From the NCBI RefSeq assembly GCF_013911645.1, contig NZ_JACESV010000002.1, forward strand, positions 930,001 through 994,000: a stretch of DNA of 64,000 nucleotides. The letters are read 5' to 3'. Made by a program: the position numbers and the translations under genes. Under the pieces are notes generated by a model. That model was not told where the DNA came from and made no database searches. It saw nothing but the letters and a program-made list of their open reading frames with translations. This document shows positions 9,678 to 17,766 of this stretch, piece after piece. Within the stretch, counting starts at the first letter, position 1. The number at the start of each line of letters is the position of its first letter. Origin of the DNA: Allomuricauda sp. Its GTDB lineage: Bacteria > Bacteroidota > Bacteroidia > Flavobacteriales > Flavobacteriaceae.

Positions 9678-11498
9678 ATGGGCTTGGTTTCTGCTAAAGA
9701 GGTGGCGAAAGTCATTCATCTGGACAAATATGGCTTTTTGGGAACATTTGTAGGATGGCTTTTAATGGTAGCCACTAGAATTAGCACCATCAATAGATTT
9801 TACGACAAAAACAAAGAGCTTTCTGGTCCAGAATTCCTCGACGCTATTTTGAACCACTACGAAATCGACTTTGAAATTCCGGAGGAGGATATAAAACGAT
9901 TGCCCAAGTCAGGGCCATACATCACCATTAGCAATCATCCCTTGGGAGGAATTGACGGGGTGTTGTTGCTCAAATTACTATTGAAGGAGCGACCCGATTA
10001 TAAAATAATAGCAAATTTTTTGTTGCACCGCATAGAGCCGTTGAAGCCCTACATTATGCCCGTGAATCCTTTTGAAAACCACAAGGATGCCAAGAGCAGT
10101 ATTGTTGGTTTTAAAAATGCGCTCCAACATTTACGTGATGGACATCCGCTTGGCATTTTCCCGGCGGGAGAGGTGTCTACGTACCGTGACGGAAAATTGG
10201 TGGTGGACCGACCGTGGGAAGAAGCTGCCATAAAACTGATCAGAAAGGCCGAAGTGCCCGTTGTACCCATATATTTCCACGCCCGTAACAGTCGATTGTT
10301 TTACCGACTGTCCAAAATAGACGATGTATTCCGAACGGCGAGGCTGCCCTCCGAGCTTACCTCACAGAGCCGAAGGCCCATTAAGGTGCGTATCGGTCAG
10401 CCCATATCCGTAAATACCCAGAATGAGGAACAGACTTTGGAGGATTTTGCAGAACTTCTTCGGAAAAAGACCTATTTATTGGCCAATGCTTTTGAAAAGG
10501 AACGTTTTATAGACAAGGTTCCCACTTCTCTTAAAATCCCGAAACCACCCCAGAAAATAGCCACGGCGATAGGCGCAGAGGTGTTGGAAGGTGAGATTGA
10601 TAAATTAAGGGAGAAGGATTGCCGCATGTTGCAAAGCAAGAACTATGAAGTGTTTTTGGCCCAGGCCAAGGATATGCCCTTTTGTTTGAACGAGATTGGA
10701 CGACAGCGCGAGGTTACTTTCCGGGAAGTGGGGGAAGGCACCAACAATGCCATTGATTTGGACAAGTTTGATTCCTATTACCATCATTTATTCTTATGGG
10801 ACAACGATAAAAAGACCATAGTTGGTGCTTACCGTATGGGCTTGGGGTCGGAAATCTTCAAAAAGTACGGTATTGATGGTTTTTATCTTCAAGATCTATT
10901 CAGATTTGAACCCGAATTATACGGAATGATGGAGAAATCCATCGAAATGGGCAGAGCTTATATTGTAAAAGAGTATCAGCAAAAACCGATGCCCTTATTC
11001 TTGCTCTGGAAAGGAATTGTGCATACGACCTTGAGGCATCCGGAACACCGATATTTGATTGGAGGAGTAAGTATCAGTAACCAGTTCTCCAATTTTTCAA
11101 AATCGTTGATGATCGAGTTTATGAAATCGAACTATTGGGATCCTTATGTGGCGCAATACATTCGACCTAAAAAAGAGTTCAAGGTAAAACTAAAAGATGC
11201 CGATAAGGAGTTTGTGTTTGATGAGACACAGGCCGACCTGAACAAGTTTGATAAACTGATCAGCGAAGTGGAGCCAGGCAGTTTACGATTGCCTGTTCTG
11301 ATTAAAAAATACATTAAGCAAAATGCCAAAGTGGTGGCATTTAACGTGGACCCATTGTTCAATAATTCGGTGGATGGGTTAATGTATATTCGTATTGCAG
11401 ACCTTCCAGAAAGTACCGTAAAGCCTGTTATGGAAGAATTTCAGGCCGAGCTGGAGCGTAAAGTGGCCGAGGGCAATGGAACTGTGGAAGAAGATTAA
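9678..11498 (+). CDS. Bifunctional OlsF/GlsF-like acyltransferase (amino-acid-containing lipid synthesis)
   Basis: A 606-residue fusion of two acyltransferases. The N-terminal half is PlsC/OlsA-like (NHPLGGIDG near residue 79, FPAGEVSTYRDG near 162, VVPIYFHARNSRLFY near 194). The C-terminal half is an OlsB/hemolysin-type GNAT domain (YYHHLFLWD, YRMGLGSEIF, LQDLFRFE, MGRAYIVKEYQ, about 370-450). In known OlsF proteins, described in Serratia and Flavobacterium, the C-terminal part N-acylates ornithine or glycine and the N-terminal part adds the second acyl chain, giving ornithine or glycine lipids. Which amino acid is used here is not visible. It acts at the inner membrane face and shares four bases with the convergent GNAT gene. 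Confidence 0.85.
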   Translation: MGLVSAKEVAKVIHLDKYGFLGTFVGWLLMVATRISTINRFYDKNKELSGPEFLDAILNHYEIDFEIPEEDIKRLPKSGPYITISNHPLGGIDGVLLLKLLLKERPDYKIIANFLLHRIEPLKPYIMPVNPFENHKDAKSSIVGFKNALQHLRDGHPLGIFPAGEVSTYRDGKLVVDRPWEEAAIKLIRKAEVPVVPIYFHARNSRLFYRLSKIDDVFRTARLPSELTSQSRRPIKVRIGQPISVNTQNEEQTLEDFAELLRKKTYLLANAFEKERFIDKVPTSLKIPKPPQKIATAIGAEVLEGEIDKLREKDCRMLQSKNYEVFLAQAKDMPFCLNEIGRQREVTFREVGEGTNNAIDLDKFDSYYHHLFLWDNDKKTIVGAYRMGLGSEIFKKYGIDGFYLQDLFRFEPELYGMMEKSIEMGRAYIVKEYQQKPMPLFLLWKGIVHTTLRHPEHRYLIGGVSISNQFSNFSKSLMIEFMKSNYWDPYVAQYIRPKKEFKVKLKDADKEFVFDETQADLNKFDKLISEVEPGSLRLPVLIKKYIKQNAKVVAFNVDPLFNNSVDGLMYIRIADLPESTVKPVMEEFQAELERKVAEGNGTVEED

Positions 11499-11986
11499 TC
11501 CATTCCAACTTTGTTGCTACGTTTTTCAAACAATAAGTTATCCTTCCAAACCCCGTGGATTTTGCCCACACGTTCCCGTTTTCCAATATAGCGGAAACCT
11601 ACTTTCTCGTGTAGTTTAATACTGCCTATATTTTCTGGAAATACGCCTGATTGTATAGTCCAAAAACCGGCTTTTTCACTTTCTTCCATCAAATGTTGCA
11701 TCAGTAGTCTGCCAACGCCCATACCACGACTTTTATCGGCAATGTAAACGCTGACTTCCCCAACGCCACCATAGACACATCGGCTGGAAACTGGAGAAAG
11801 CGCAGCCCATCCCATAATTTCCCCATCTTTTTCAGCAATCAAACGGCACTCTTTTGTATGTGCTTTGTCCCAATGCTCATAAGTGGGGTGCTCGGTTTCA
11901 AAAGTGGCAAGGCCCGTGGCGATTCCTTCGGAATAAATTTTTGAGACATCTTCCCAATCCGATGCCTTCATTGTTCTGATAATCAT
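11495..11986 (-). CDS. GNAT acetyltransferase of the phosphinothricin/methionine-sulfoximine type
   Basis: A 163-residue GNAT protein. The N-terminal layout IRTMKASDWEDVSKIYSEGI, ATFETEHP (near 28), SSRCVYGGVGEVSVYI (near 67) and the CoA loop KSRGMGVGRLL (near 88), then NIGSIKLHEKVGFR, match the Pat/Bar/MddA group. Relatives acetylate phosphinothricin, methionine sulfoximine or related amino acids; the native substrate is unknown. It is convergent with the acyltransferase gene, overlapping it by four bases. Confidence 0.85.
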   Translation of the reverse strand: MIIRTMKASDWEDVSKIYSEGIATGLATFETEHPTYEHWDKAHTKECRLIAEKDGEIMGWAALSPVSSRCVYGGVGEVSVYIADKSRGMGVGRLLMQHLMEESEKAGFWTIQSGVFPENIGSIKLHEKVGFRYIGKRERVGKIHGVWKDNLLFEKRSNKVGMD

Positions 11987-12026
11987 AGCTGATTTATTTA
12001 TTGCAATATCACGATGAATAAGGATG

Positions 12027-12052
12027 TAAAAAAGCCAGATTTATCTGGCTTT
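12027..12052 (-). terminator. Rho-independent terminator after the TM2 gene
   Basis: AAAGCCAGA (12031-12039) pairs with TCTGGCTTT (12044-12052) around a four-base loop. On the minus strand the stem is followed by a T run, just past the stop of the TM2 gene at 12058. A weaker T-rich tail is also present on the plus side. Confidence 0.8.
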
Positions 12053-12057
12053 AATTT

Positions 12058-12429
12058 TTAGAACCAAGGCTTTTTTCCCACTTGGTAAGTATTGTAAAAT
12101 TCATCATCCGATTTGGTAAGATAGATGATACCTTCAATCAAACCAATGATCCATGCTGCTGAGGCACCAATTCCGCAGGTAATAGCCCCCAAAATAATTG
12201 TTACACCCAATAGGATAAAACCTTCTTTGTTGTAACCCAATATGAACTTGTGAACTCCAAAGCCTCCAAGTACAATGGCTAAAATACCAGCAAGAATTTT
12301 TTTGTTATCTCCTCCAGCACCTTGAATTCCTTCTTTGAACTCATCAGCGGTTTTCTTGGCTTCTTCTTTAAAATCTTTGGCTGCTTCTTCGGCTTTATCG
12401 CCGAAGTCTTTTTTCTCTTCTTCTGACAT
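12058..12429 (-). CDS. TM2 domain-containing membrane protein
   Basis: A 123-residue protein with a charged N-terminal region (EEEKKDFGDKAEEAAKDF..., residues 1-45, probably helical) and a C-terminal TM2 domain: two membrane helices (about 47-65 and 72-100) with GGFGVHKFILGYNKEG between them, the hallmark of the family. The C-terminus ends KSDDEFYNTYQ. The function of TM2 proteins is unknown. It has its own terminator at 12027-12052. Confidence 0.88.
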   Translation of the reverse strand: MSEEEKKDFGDKAEEAAKDFKEEAKKTADEFKEGIQGAGGDNKKILAGILAIVLGGFGVHKFILGYNKEGFILLGVTIILGAITCGIGASAAWIIGLIEGIIYLTKSDDEFYNTYQVGKKPWF

Positions 12430-12479
12430 GTTTAAAAGTGTTGGTTAATTGACTTTAAAAGTAGCAAATAATTCAATAC

Positions 12480-12866
12480 CTAAAGGAAGGCTTTATCAAC
12501 AGGTTCCCAAAGTTCCAATTTGTTGCCTTCGGGATCCAATATCCAACCAAATTTCCCATATTCATATTCCTCTATTTCTCCCACCACAGTGACTCCTTCC
12601 TTTTTTAGAACCTCGAGTAGTTCCACCAAGTTTTCCACCCTAAAGTTCATCATAAACTGTTTTTCGCTGGGTTTAAAATATTCCGTTTTTTCATCCATCG
12701 GACTCCATTGGGTAGAGCAATCATTGCCTTCTTTGTCCTTCCACCAAAATGTGCAGCCATATTGGTCGGTGTTGAGCCCTAAATGATTTTTATACCATTC
12801 CTTGATTTTGTTCGGATTCTTACTTTTGAAGAAAAAGCCGCCCAGTCCAGTAACTCTATTTTTCAT
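12480..12866 (-). CDS. VOC family (glyoxalase/bleomycin-resistance-like) protein
   Basis: A single vicinal-oxygen-chelate domain of about 128 residues starting at MKNRVTGLGGFFFKSKN. The frame is open 36 bases further upstream but the conserved beta strand starts at this Met. WILDPEGNKLELWEP at the C-terminus carries the usual VOC Glu ligand. The substrate is unknown. The ATG overlaps the end of a preceding degenerate frame (12863-13075). Confidence 0.8.
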   Translation of the reverse strand: MKNRVTGLGGFFFKSKNPNKIKEWYKNHLGLNTDQYGCTFWWKDKEGNDCSTQWSPMDEKTEYFKPSEKQFMMNFRVENLVELLEVLKKEGVTVVGEIEEYEYGKFGWILDPEGNKLELWEPVDKAFL

Positions 12867-13075
12867 GATTTTTTGATGTTTTGTTCGTACATGACAATCC
12901 AATCTTGCGGTGCCATTTTTTTGACAAAGTTTGGCAATAAATACGTGAGGTAACTTATTGATTTTCTTGAATCGAATACAGCTTTTGCCATATCCAATTT
13001 TATTTTCACGTATTTTGGGTGTTCAGTATTGAACCAATCAAACGGGTTTTTGGCATAAACACCTAAATAATGAAG
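12863..13075 (-). pseudogene. Possible C-terminal gene remnant upstream of the VOC gene
   Basis: A 71-codon stretch, open from a stop at 13076-13078 and ending in TGA overlapping the VOC start (ATGA). It has the feel of real protein (YAKNPFDWFNTEHP, DSRKSISYLTYLLPNF, QDWIVMYEQNIKKS) but no start codon at its 5' end, and it abuts the stop of the dehydrogenase gene. It looks like the tail of a gene once in an operon with the VOC gene. No family was recognised. An alternative is a short gene starting at the internal ATG near 12990. Confidence 0.35.
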
Positions 13076-14008
13076 TTAACAAAACCTTTCTTTGACTTTG
13101 TCAACTATGGTCTGTGCCAATTTTTCCTTGCTTTCCACCGTCCAACCGGCCACATGTGGGGTAAGCAGCACATTTTTGGCTTTGCGGAGATATTTAAAGG
13201 CTTTAGGCTTTTGCGCAAACATATTTTCAAAGGATTTTTTTTCGTATTCCAATACGTCCAGTCCTGCACCAAGTACTTTTCCAGACTTTAAACCTTTTAC
13301 TAAATCCTTGGTCACCACACATTTGCCACGGGCGGTGTTCAACAACCAGAAAGGTTTATGGAACCCTTCGATAAATTCCATATTCACCATGCCAATGGTT
13401 TGCTCGGTCTCGGGAACGTGCAAACTGATGACATCCGAACGCTGTTGAAATTCCATAATCCCAACCTGACGGGCATTTTCGTCCCCAACGCCTCCGACAA
13501 TATCGTAACAGATGACCTCTACATCAAAACCGCGTAGTTTTTTGGCGAAGGCCTTGCCCATGTTCCCATAGCCAATAACGCCCACGGTTTTGCCATCCAG
13601 TTCCACACCACGGTTGGCTTCGCGTTTCCACTTTCCTTTTTTTACCTGGCGGTTGGCCTTGCACATATTGTTCATAAGGGAGAGCAACATGCCCAAAGTA
13701 TGTTCGCCTACGGCATTTCGGTTTCCTTCCGGGGCCGATGCCAAAAACACTTCTTTGAACTTGGCGTGTTCCACATCAATATTTTCCAATCCAGCGCCCA
13801 CCCTTCCAATAAATTTTAGATTGGTGGCCTTGTCCAAAAACTGTTGGTCGATGGTAAACCTGCTTCGGATAATGATTCCATCGTACAGGTGGATTTTTTC
13901 TTCTACTTGCTCTTTGGTGGAAGTATAATCTTCGTGATTTTCGAACCCAAGCTCGGCAAACTGTTCGAGGAGCAAGGGGTGATTGGTATCGAGGTGGAGA
14001 ACTTTCAT
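13076..14008 (-). CDS. D-2-hydroxyacid dehydrogenase (SerA-like)
   Basis: An NAD-dependent oxidoreductase of about 310 residues, similar to phosphoglycerate dehydrogenases that feed serine synthesis. GVIGYGNMGKAFAKKL is the Rossmann motif (near residue 149), NTARG the substrate-binding Arg segment, GLDVLEYE carries the catalytic Glu region, and TPHVAGWT the catalytic His. It has no C-terminal ACT domain. The start at MKVLHLDTNHPLLLEQ (14008) fits the family; the frame is open up to 14113. The exact 2-hydroxyacid is not certain, and no serC is adjacent. Confidence 0.88.
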   Translation of the reverse strand: MKVLHLDTNHPLLLEQFAELGFENHEDYTSTKEQVEEKIHLYDGIIIRSRFTIDQQFLDKATNLKFIGRVGAGLENIDVEHAKFKEVFLASAPEGNRNAVGEHTLGMLLSLMNNMCKANRQVKKGKWKREANRGVELDGKTVGVIGYGNMGKAFAKKLRGFDVEVICYDIVGGVGDENARQVGIMEFQQRSDVISLHVPETEQTIGMVNMEFIEGFHKPFWLLNTARGKCVVTKDLVKGLKSGKVLGAGLDVLEYEKKSFENMFAQKPKAFKYLRKAKNVLLTPHVAGWTVESKEKLAQTIVDKVKERFC

Positions 14009-14027
14009 GGGGGCAAATATACAACTC

Positions 14028-14393
14028 CTAGATTTTTGGGTAGTGGGTCTGTGTTTTTTTGTGTTGGACTTTTCCGGTATGCGCCGTACCCATCTTTTCA
14101 AAAAGAAGTACATGTACCTCTTCGCCTTCTTTGGTCATGGGATTGTGTTCTACGCCTTTGGGAACCACGATGATTTCTCCTTCGTTCACCACTTCGGTTC
14201 TATCGCGAAATTGCATATACAGTGTTCCCTTTATTACTTGGAACAGTTCATCTTCGTTTTCGTGGGCATGCCAAACAAATTCACCTTGGAGTTTTGCCAG
14301 CAGCACTTGCATGTCGTCCACTACGGCAATTTGATGGGGGTGCCATTGTTCGGTAAACTCAGCGTGTTTTTCTTTTAGGTTGATGGGTTTCAT
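14028..14393 (-). CDS. Cupin domain-containing protein
   Basis: A small single-domain cupin of about 121 residues beginning MKPINLKEKH. Cupin motif 1 is WHAHENEDELFQVIKG (metal-ligand His, His, Glu) and motif 2 is PKGVEHNP. It may be a metal-binding isomerase, dioxygenase or sensor; nothing in the sequence decides. It is 13 bases downstream of the NTF2-like gene and probably co-transcribed with it. Confidence 0.85.
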   Translation of the reverse strand: MKPINLKEKHAEFTEQWHPHQIAVVDDMQVLLAKLQGEFVWHAHENEDELFQVIKGTLYMQFRDRTEVVNEGEIIVVPKGVEHNPMTKEGEEVHVLLFEKMGTAHTGKVQHKKTQTHYPKI

Positions 14394-14406
14394 GATCTGA
14401 TGGAAT

Positions 14407-14772
14407 TTATTTGGTGGGTATGGGTAGATTGTGCATTCGCAAAAAGGATAATTTGTCCCAATAGCCCCGTTGATATTTGATTTTTCCCTCAACAATATGA
14501 AAAAAACCACATCCACGCAGGCCCAATGGATCTTTCCATTCTAAAATAGCCCATTCCCCATCTTCAAAAATATGCTCAACAATACAAACCATTTCGGCTG
14601 CATCGAACTCGTTTTTGAACATCGTATAAATGGCATCTTTTCCAATTACGGGCTCATTGGCCACTTGGTGGTTTATGGCATTTGTATGATACAGTTCGGC
14701 TATTTTCCGGGCATCACTTTGATTGAAGACTTCAACCCATTGCACCACAATTTGTTTTGGACTCTTGCGCAT
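14407..14772 (-). CDS. Nuclear transport factor 2/SnoaL-like protein
   Basis: A 121-residue alpha+beta cone protein of the NTF2-like superfamily (VVQWVEVFNQSDARKIAELYH at the N-terminus, then AINHQVANEPVIGKDAIYTMF, and WAILEWKDPLGLRGCGFFHIVEGKI). Members are small hydrolases, isomerases or ligand-binding proteins; the role here is unknown. It lies just upstream of the cupin gene. Confidence 0.75.
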   Translation of the reverse strand: MRKSPKQIVVQWVEVFNQSDARKIAELYHTNAINHQVANEPVIGKDAIYTMFKNEFDAAEMVCIVEHIFEDGEWAILEWKDPLGLRGCGFFHIVEGKIKYQRGYWDKLSFLRMHNLPIPTK

Positions 14773-14797
14773 AGGATTTGGCTTTTTGTTTGATGAA

Positions 14798-16150
14798 TTA
14801 AATTCCCAGTATCATCTTGGCAATCCAAAAATAGATCAAGATGCCAAAAATATCATTGCTTGTAGTGATAAACGGGCCCGTGGCAATGGCGGGATCAATA
14901 TTTCTTTTGTGAAGGAACAGCGGGATAAATGTACCAATGAACCCTGCTACCACAATTACCACGATCAATGAAAGTGAAATGGCCAATGCGGTGGCAAAGG
15001 CACCTTTCCAAATCCAAGTGAAGAGCAAAAGCAAAATGGCTAAAATAAATCCATTCAAGAGTGCCAATAGCATTTCTTTTAGCAGATGGTTCCGTACGCT
15101 TCCCTTTAAATCGTCGTTGGCCAAGCCTTGTACTACAATGGCACTGGATTGTACGCCCACGTTGCCTGCCATGGCCGCGATCAATGGGGTAAAAAAGAAC
15201 AAAACGGCGTGCTTGGAGATCATATCCTCAAAAGTGCCCATAATGGCCGCAGCACCAAGTCCGCCCAAAAGGCCTAAGGTCAACCAAGGGAGTCGAGCAC
15301 GGGTCAATATCCAAATGCTATCGCTTACTTCAACATCTTGCGATATACCAGCCGCCATTTGGTAATCTTTGTCCGCTTCTTCACGGATTACATCCACAAT
15401 ATCATCAATGGTGATCCGTCCCACCAATCGGCCGATCTCATCTACCACTGGAATGGCCTCCAAATCGTATTTGGACATAATCTTGGCAACTTCTTCGCCT
15501 TTTTCGTTTACGTTTACGGCATCTACCTTGGCAATATAAACGTCCTTGATGTGCGTTTTGGTAGAGGCGGTAAGCAAATCCTTTAAGGAAAGTCTTCCTT
15601 TTAACTTGTCCTCATCATCCACTACATAAATGGAATGTACCCGGGTTACGTTTTCCGCCTGTGCACGCATTTCCTTCACACAAGTGGTTACCGTCCAATT
15701 TTCGTTGACCTTGACCAGCTCTTTAGCCATAAGACCACCTGCGGAATCTTCTTCGTACCGTAAAAGATCCACAATGTCCTTGGCGTGCTCCCTATCTTTT
15801 ATTTCTGAGATGACCTCTTGAACAAGCTCCTTTGGAAGCTCGTTGATGATATCCGCGGCATCATCCGTATCCAGTTCGGAAAGCTCGCCTGCAATTTCCT
15901 TGGCGGTAAGGTTTTTAAGTACGGCCTCACGGATATCCTCGTGCATTTCTGCAAGGATGTCCGAAGTTTTTTCGCTGTCCAGCAGCTTGATCAGATAAGT
16001 TGCCTCCTCAACCTCCAGTTCGTCCGCTATCTCGGCAATATCCGCATAGTGGAACTCCTTCATCATGATCTGAAGCTCGGCGTCCTTACCATCTGCAATC
16101 AGTTGCCTGATTTCTTCTAAAAGTTCGTCTGTGAGTTTAAACGGGGTCAT
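14798..16150 (-). CDS. mgtE: Magnesium transporter MgtE
   Basis: A Mg2+-gated Mg2+ channel of the inner membrane, 450 residues. The N-terminal MgtE_N superhelical domain (residues 1-135, [27 protein letters not shown]) is followed by two CBS domains (about 140-260) that sense cytosolic Mg2+, and five membrane helices (about 285-450) with the pore signature [16 protein letters not shown]. The gene starts inside the end of rsmA (14-base overlap), implying coupled translation. Confidence 0.94.
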   Translation of the reverse strand: MTPFKLTDELLEEIRQLIADGKDAELQIMMKEFHYADIAEIADELEVEEATYLIKLLDSEKTSDILAEMHEDIREAVLKNLTAKEIAGELSELDTDDAADIINELPKELVQEVISEIKDREHAKDIVDLLRYEEDSAGGLMAKELVKVNENWTVTTCVKEMRAQAENVTRVHSIYVVDDEDKLKGRLSLKDLLTASTKTHIKDVYIAKVDAVNVNEKGEEVAKIMSKYDLEAIPVVDEIGRLVGRITIDDIVDVIREEADKDYQMAAGISQDVEVSDSIWILTRARLPWLTLGLLGGLGAAAIMGTFEDMISKHAVLFFFTPLIAAMAGNVGVQSSAIVVQGLANDDLKGSVRNHLLKEMLLALLNGFILAILLLLFTWIWKGAFATALAISLSLIVVIVVAGFIGTFIPLFLHKRNIDPAIATGPFITTSNDIFGILIYFWIAKMILGI

Positions 16151-17006
16151 TGGCTATCTTTTGTGTCAACGTTACAAAGTCAGCTACACTCAGCTGTTCT
16201 GGGCGCTGGTCAAAGATAGTATCTTCTTTTAGATTATCGGAAAGGTTGAAGGTTTTAAGACTGTTACGTATGGTTTTACGTCTTTGGTTAAAGGACATTT
16301 TTACCACTTTAAAGAAAAGGCGTTCATCGCAGGGGAGGTTCAGCTCTTTTTTCCGTGTCAGGCGCAAAACGCCTGAATCCACCTTTGGTGGAGGGTCAAA
16401 AACATCGGGTGGCACGGTAAACAAATATTCAGCATGGTAATACGCCTGAACCAATACGGATAGGATGCCGTAGGTTTTGCTCCCTGGTCCTTCGCAAATA
16501 CGTTTGGCCACCTCTTTTTGGAACATTCCCGAAAACTCTGGTACTTGTTCCCGCATTTCCAGCATTTTAAAAACTATCTGGCTGGAAATGTTGTATGGAA
16601 AGTTGCCTGTTATGGCAAACTGTTCGTCTCCGTAAAGTTGGGTCAGGTCAAACTGGAGGAAGTCAGCTTCAATAATGTTGAGGCGATTGTTATTTTTTAG
16701 GATGTCCGCATGTTCTAAAGGAAAGCTGTGGTTGAGGTAGACGATGGATTCGTCGTCCAGGTCCATGGCTACCAAGTCCAAGTCCCGTTGCAGTAAATGT
16801 TTGGTTAGCACCCCCATGCCTGGCCCTATTTCCAACACATTTTTGTATCCTTCTAACGAAAGGGTCTGAGCTATTTTTTTGGCAACGGACTCATCTTTTA
16901 GGAAATGCTGTCCTAAATGCTTTTTTGCCTTTACCGCACCATCATCTTGATGTTTTTGATGGTGGTGGGCATTGTTGGAGTGCTTTTTTCGTTTTTTTTT
17001 GGACAC
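16137..17006 (-). CDS. rsmA: 16S rRNA dimethyladenosine transferase RsmA (KsgA)
   Basis: Dimethylates two adjacent adenosines in the 3'-terminal hairpin of 16S rRNA during small-subunit maturation. The SAM-binding motif [14 protein letters not shown] is near residue 60, and the catalytic [16 protein letters not shown] (NFPY, motif IV) near 132. FLKDE follows KKHLGQH at the N-terminus. About 20 Lys/His-rich residues ([18 protein letters not shown]) precede the family's usual start, an odd basic extension that could bind RNA or reflect an alternative start. The overlap with mgtE suggests one operon. Confidence 0.94.
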   Translation of the reverse strand: MSKKKRKKHSNNAHHHQKHQDDGAVKAKKHLGQHFLKDESVAKKIAQTLSLEGYKNVLEIGPGMGVLTKHLLQRDLDLVAMDLDDESIVYLNHSFPLEHADILKNNNRLNIIEADFLQFDLTQLYGDEQFAITGNFPYNISSQIVFKMLEMREQVPEFSGMFQKEVAKRICEGPGSKTYGILSVLVQAYYHAEYLFTVPPDVFDPPPKVDSGVLRLTRKKELNLPCDERLFFKVVKMSFNQRRKTIRNSLKTFNLSDNLKEDTIFDQRPEQLSVADFVTLTQKIANDPV

Positions 17007-17024
17007 TGATGGTTTTTTTGCAAG

Positions 17025-17333
17025 TTAGTTGGAATTTTCGATATAAATCCATGCTTCATCCCCGGATTCCAAGGGGAATTTTTCCCGTTTGTAAGCACTG
17101 GTCTCGTAAATATCCGCTTTTTTAAGGTCGGAATCATTTACTTCATACGCCATTCCCGCTACTTTGTTTTCAAGATTATTGGTATGGACAACTAAGGGGT
17201 ATTGGCCATAAACAGCATTTTCCAGTTTTTTGAAACCAAGGGCTGCATCGGGCTTTCCTGTCAGCAAGCGACCAAAAATGTGCTTCTGCACTTGCAGGTC
17301 TTGAAGCGTACCGTAGGAAAACAGGTATTCCAA
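17025..17333 (-). CDS. Gamma-glutamylcyclotransferase-like (AIG2) protein
   Basis: A 102-residue GGCT-like fold protein. FSYGTLQD (residues 5-12) is the substrate-loop signature, YPLVVHTNN and VAGMAYEVND follow, and the acidic catalytic region is DIYETSAYKRE. Relatives cleave gamma-glutamyl amines or cyclise gamma-glutamyl peptides to 5-oxoproline; the substrate is not known here. It is four bases from the DUF4286 gene upstream and 18 from rsmA downstream, all on the same strand. Confidence 0.85.
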   Translation of the reverse strand: MEYLFSYGTLQDLQVQKHIFGRLLTGKPDAALGFKKLENAVYGQYPLVVHTNNLENKVAGMAYEVNDSDLKKADIYETSAYKREKFPLESGDEAWIYIENSN

Positions 17334-17336
17334 AAT

Positions 17337-17654
17337 TTAAGGTATTTGTTGACTGATGACTTCCAGTTCTGTCCTAAAGGTCACAAATTTGTTGGGAAAC
17401 ATTTTCTGCGCATCCCCGCGCAAACGCTCCGCATCTTCTTTGTAATATGCTTCCAAAGTATCCCTGTTCTGAGTGGTATATTGCACGGAATAGGTAATGC
17501 CACCCATATCTTCCTCAACCAAAACCTTGACCATTTTGGCGTGCGTAAATTTTCCTGTGGCGAGCATATCGGGCAGGTGCTTGTCTTTCATCCAATCTAA
17601 CCATTGGTCGTGGACACTTTCGTCTATATTGATGGTTACGTTGTATATGAGCAT
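17337..17654 (-). CDS. DUF4286 family protein
   Basis: A 105-residue protein beginning MLIYNVTINIDESVHDQWLD and containing HLPDMLATGKF and YTTQNRDTLEAYYKEDA, the pattern of the DUF4286 ferredoxin-like family that is widespread in Bacteroidota. Its function is unknown. It is the first of three closely spaced genes running into rsmA. Confidence 0.8.
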   Translation of the reverse strand: MLIYNVTINIDESVHDQWLDWMKDKHLPDMLATGKFTHAKMVKVLVEEDMGGITYSVQYTTQNRDTLEAYYKEDAERLRGDAQKMFPNKFVTFRTELEVISQQIP

Positions 17655-17766
17655 TTGCTTCGTCTGTTATATTATGGGTGAAATTAGTGTAATTCTGAGA
17701 AATCTCGTTATAAGTTTCCCGCCGGAGTTTATGCTGGGCAAATCATCGAAGTGCTGGAATGACAGA

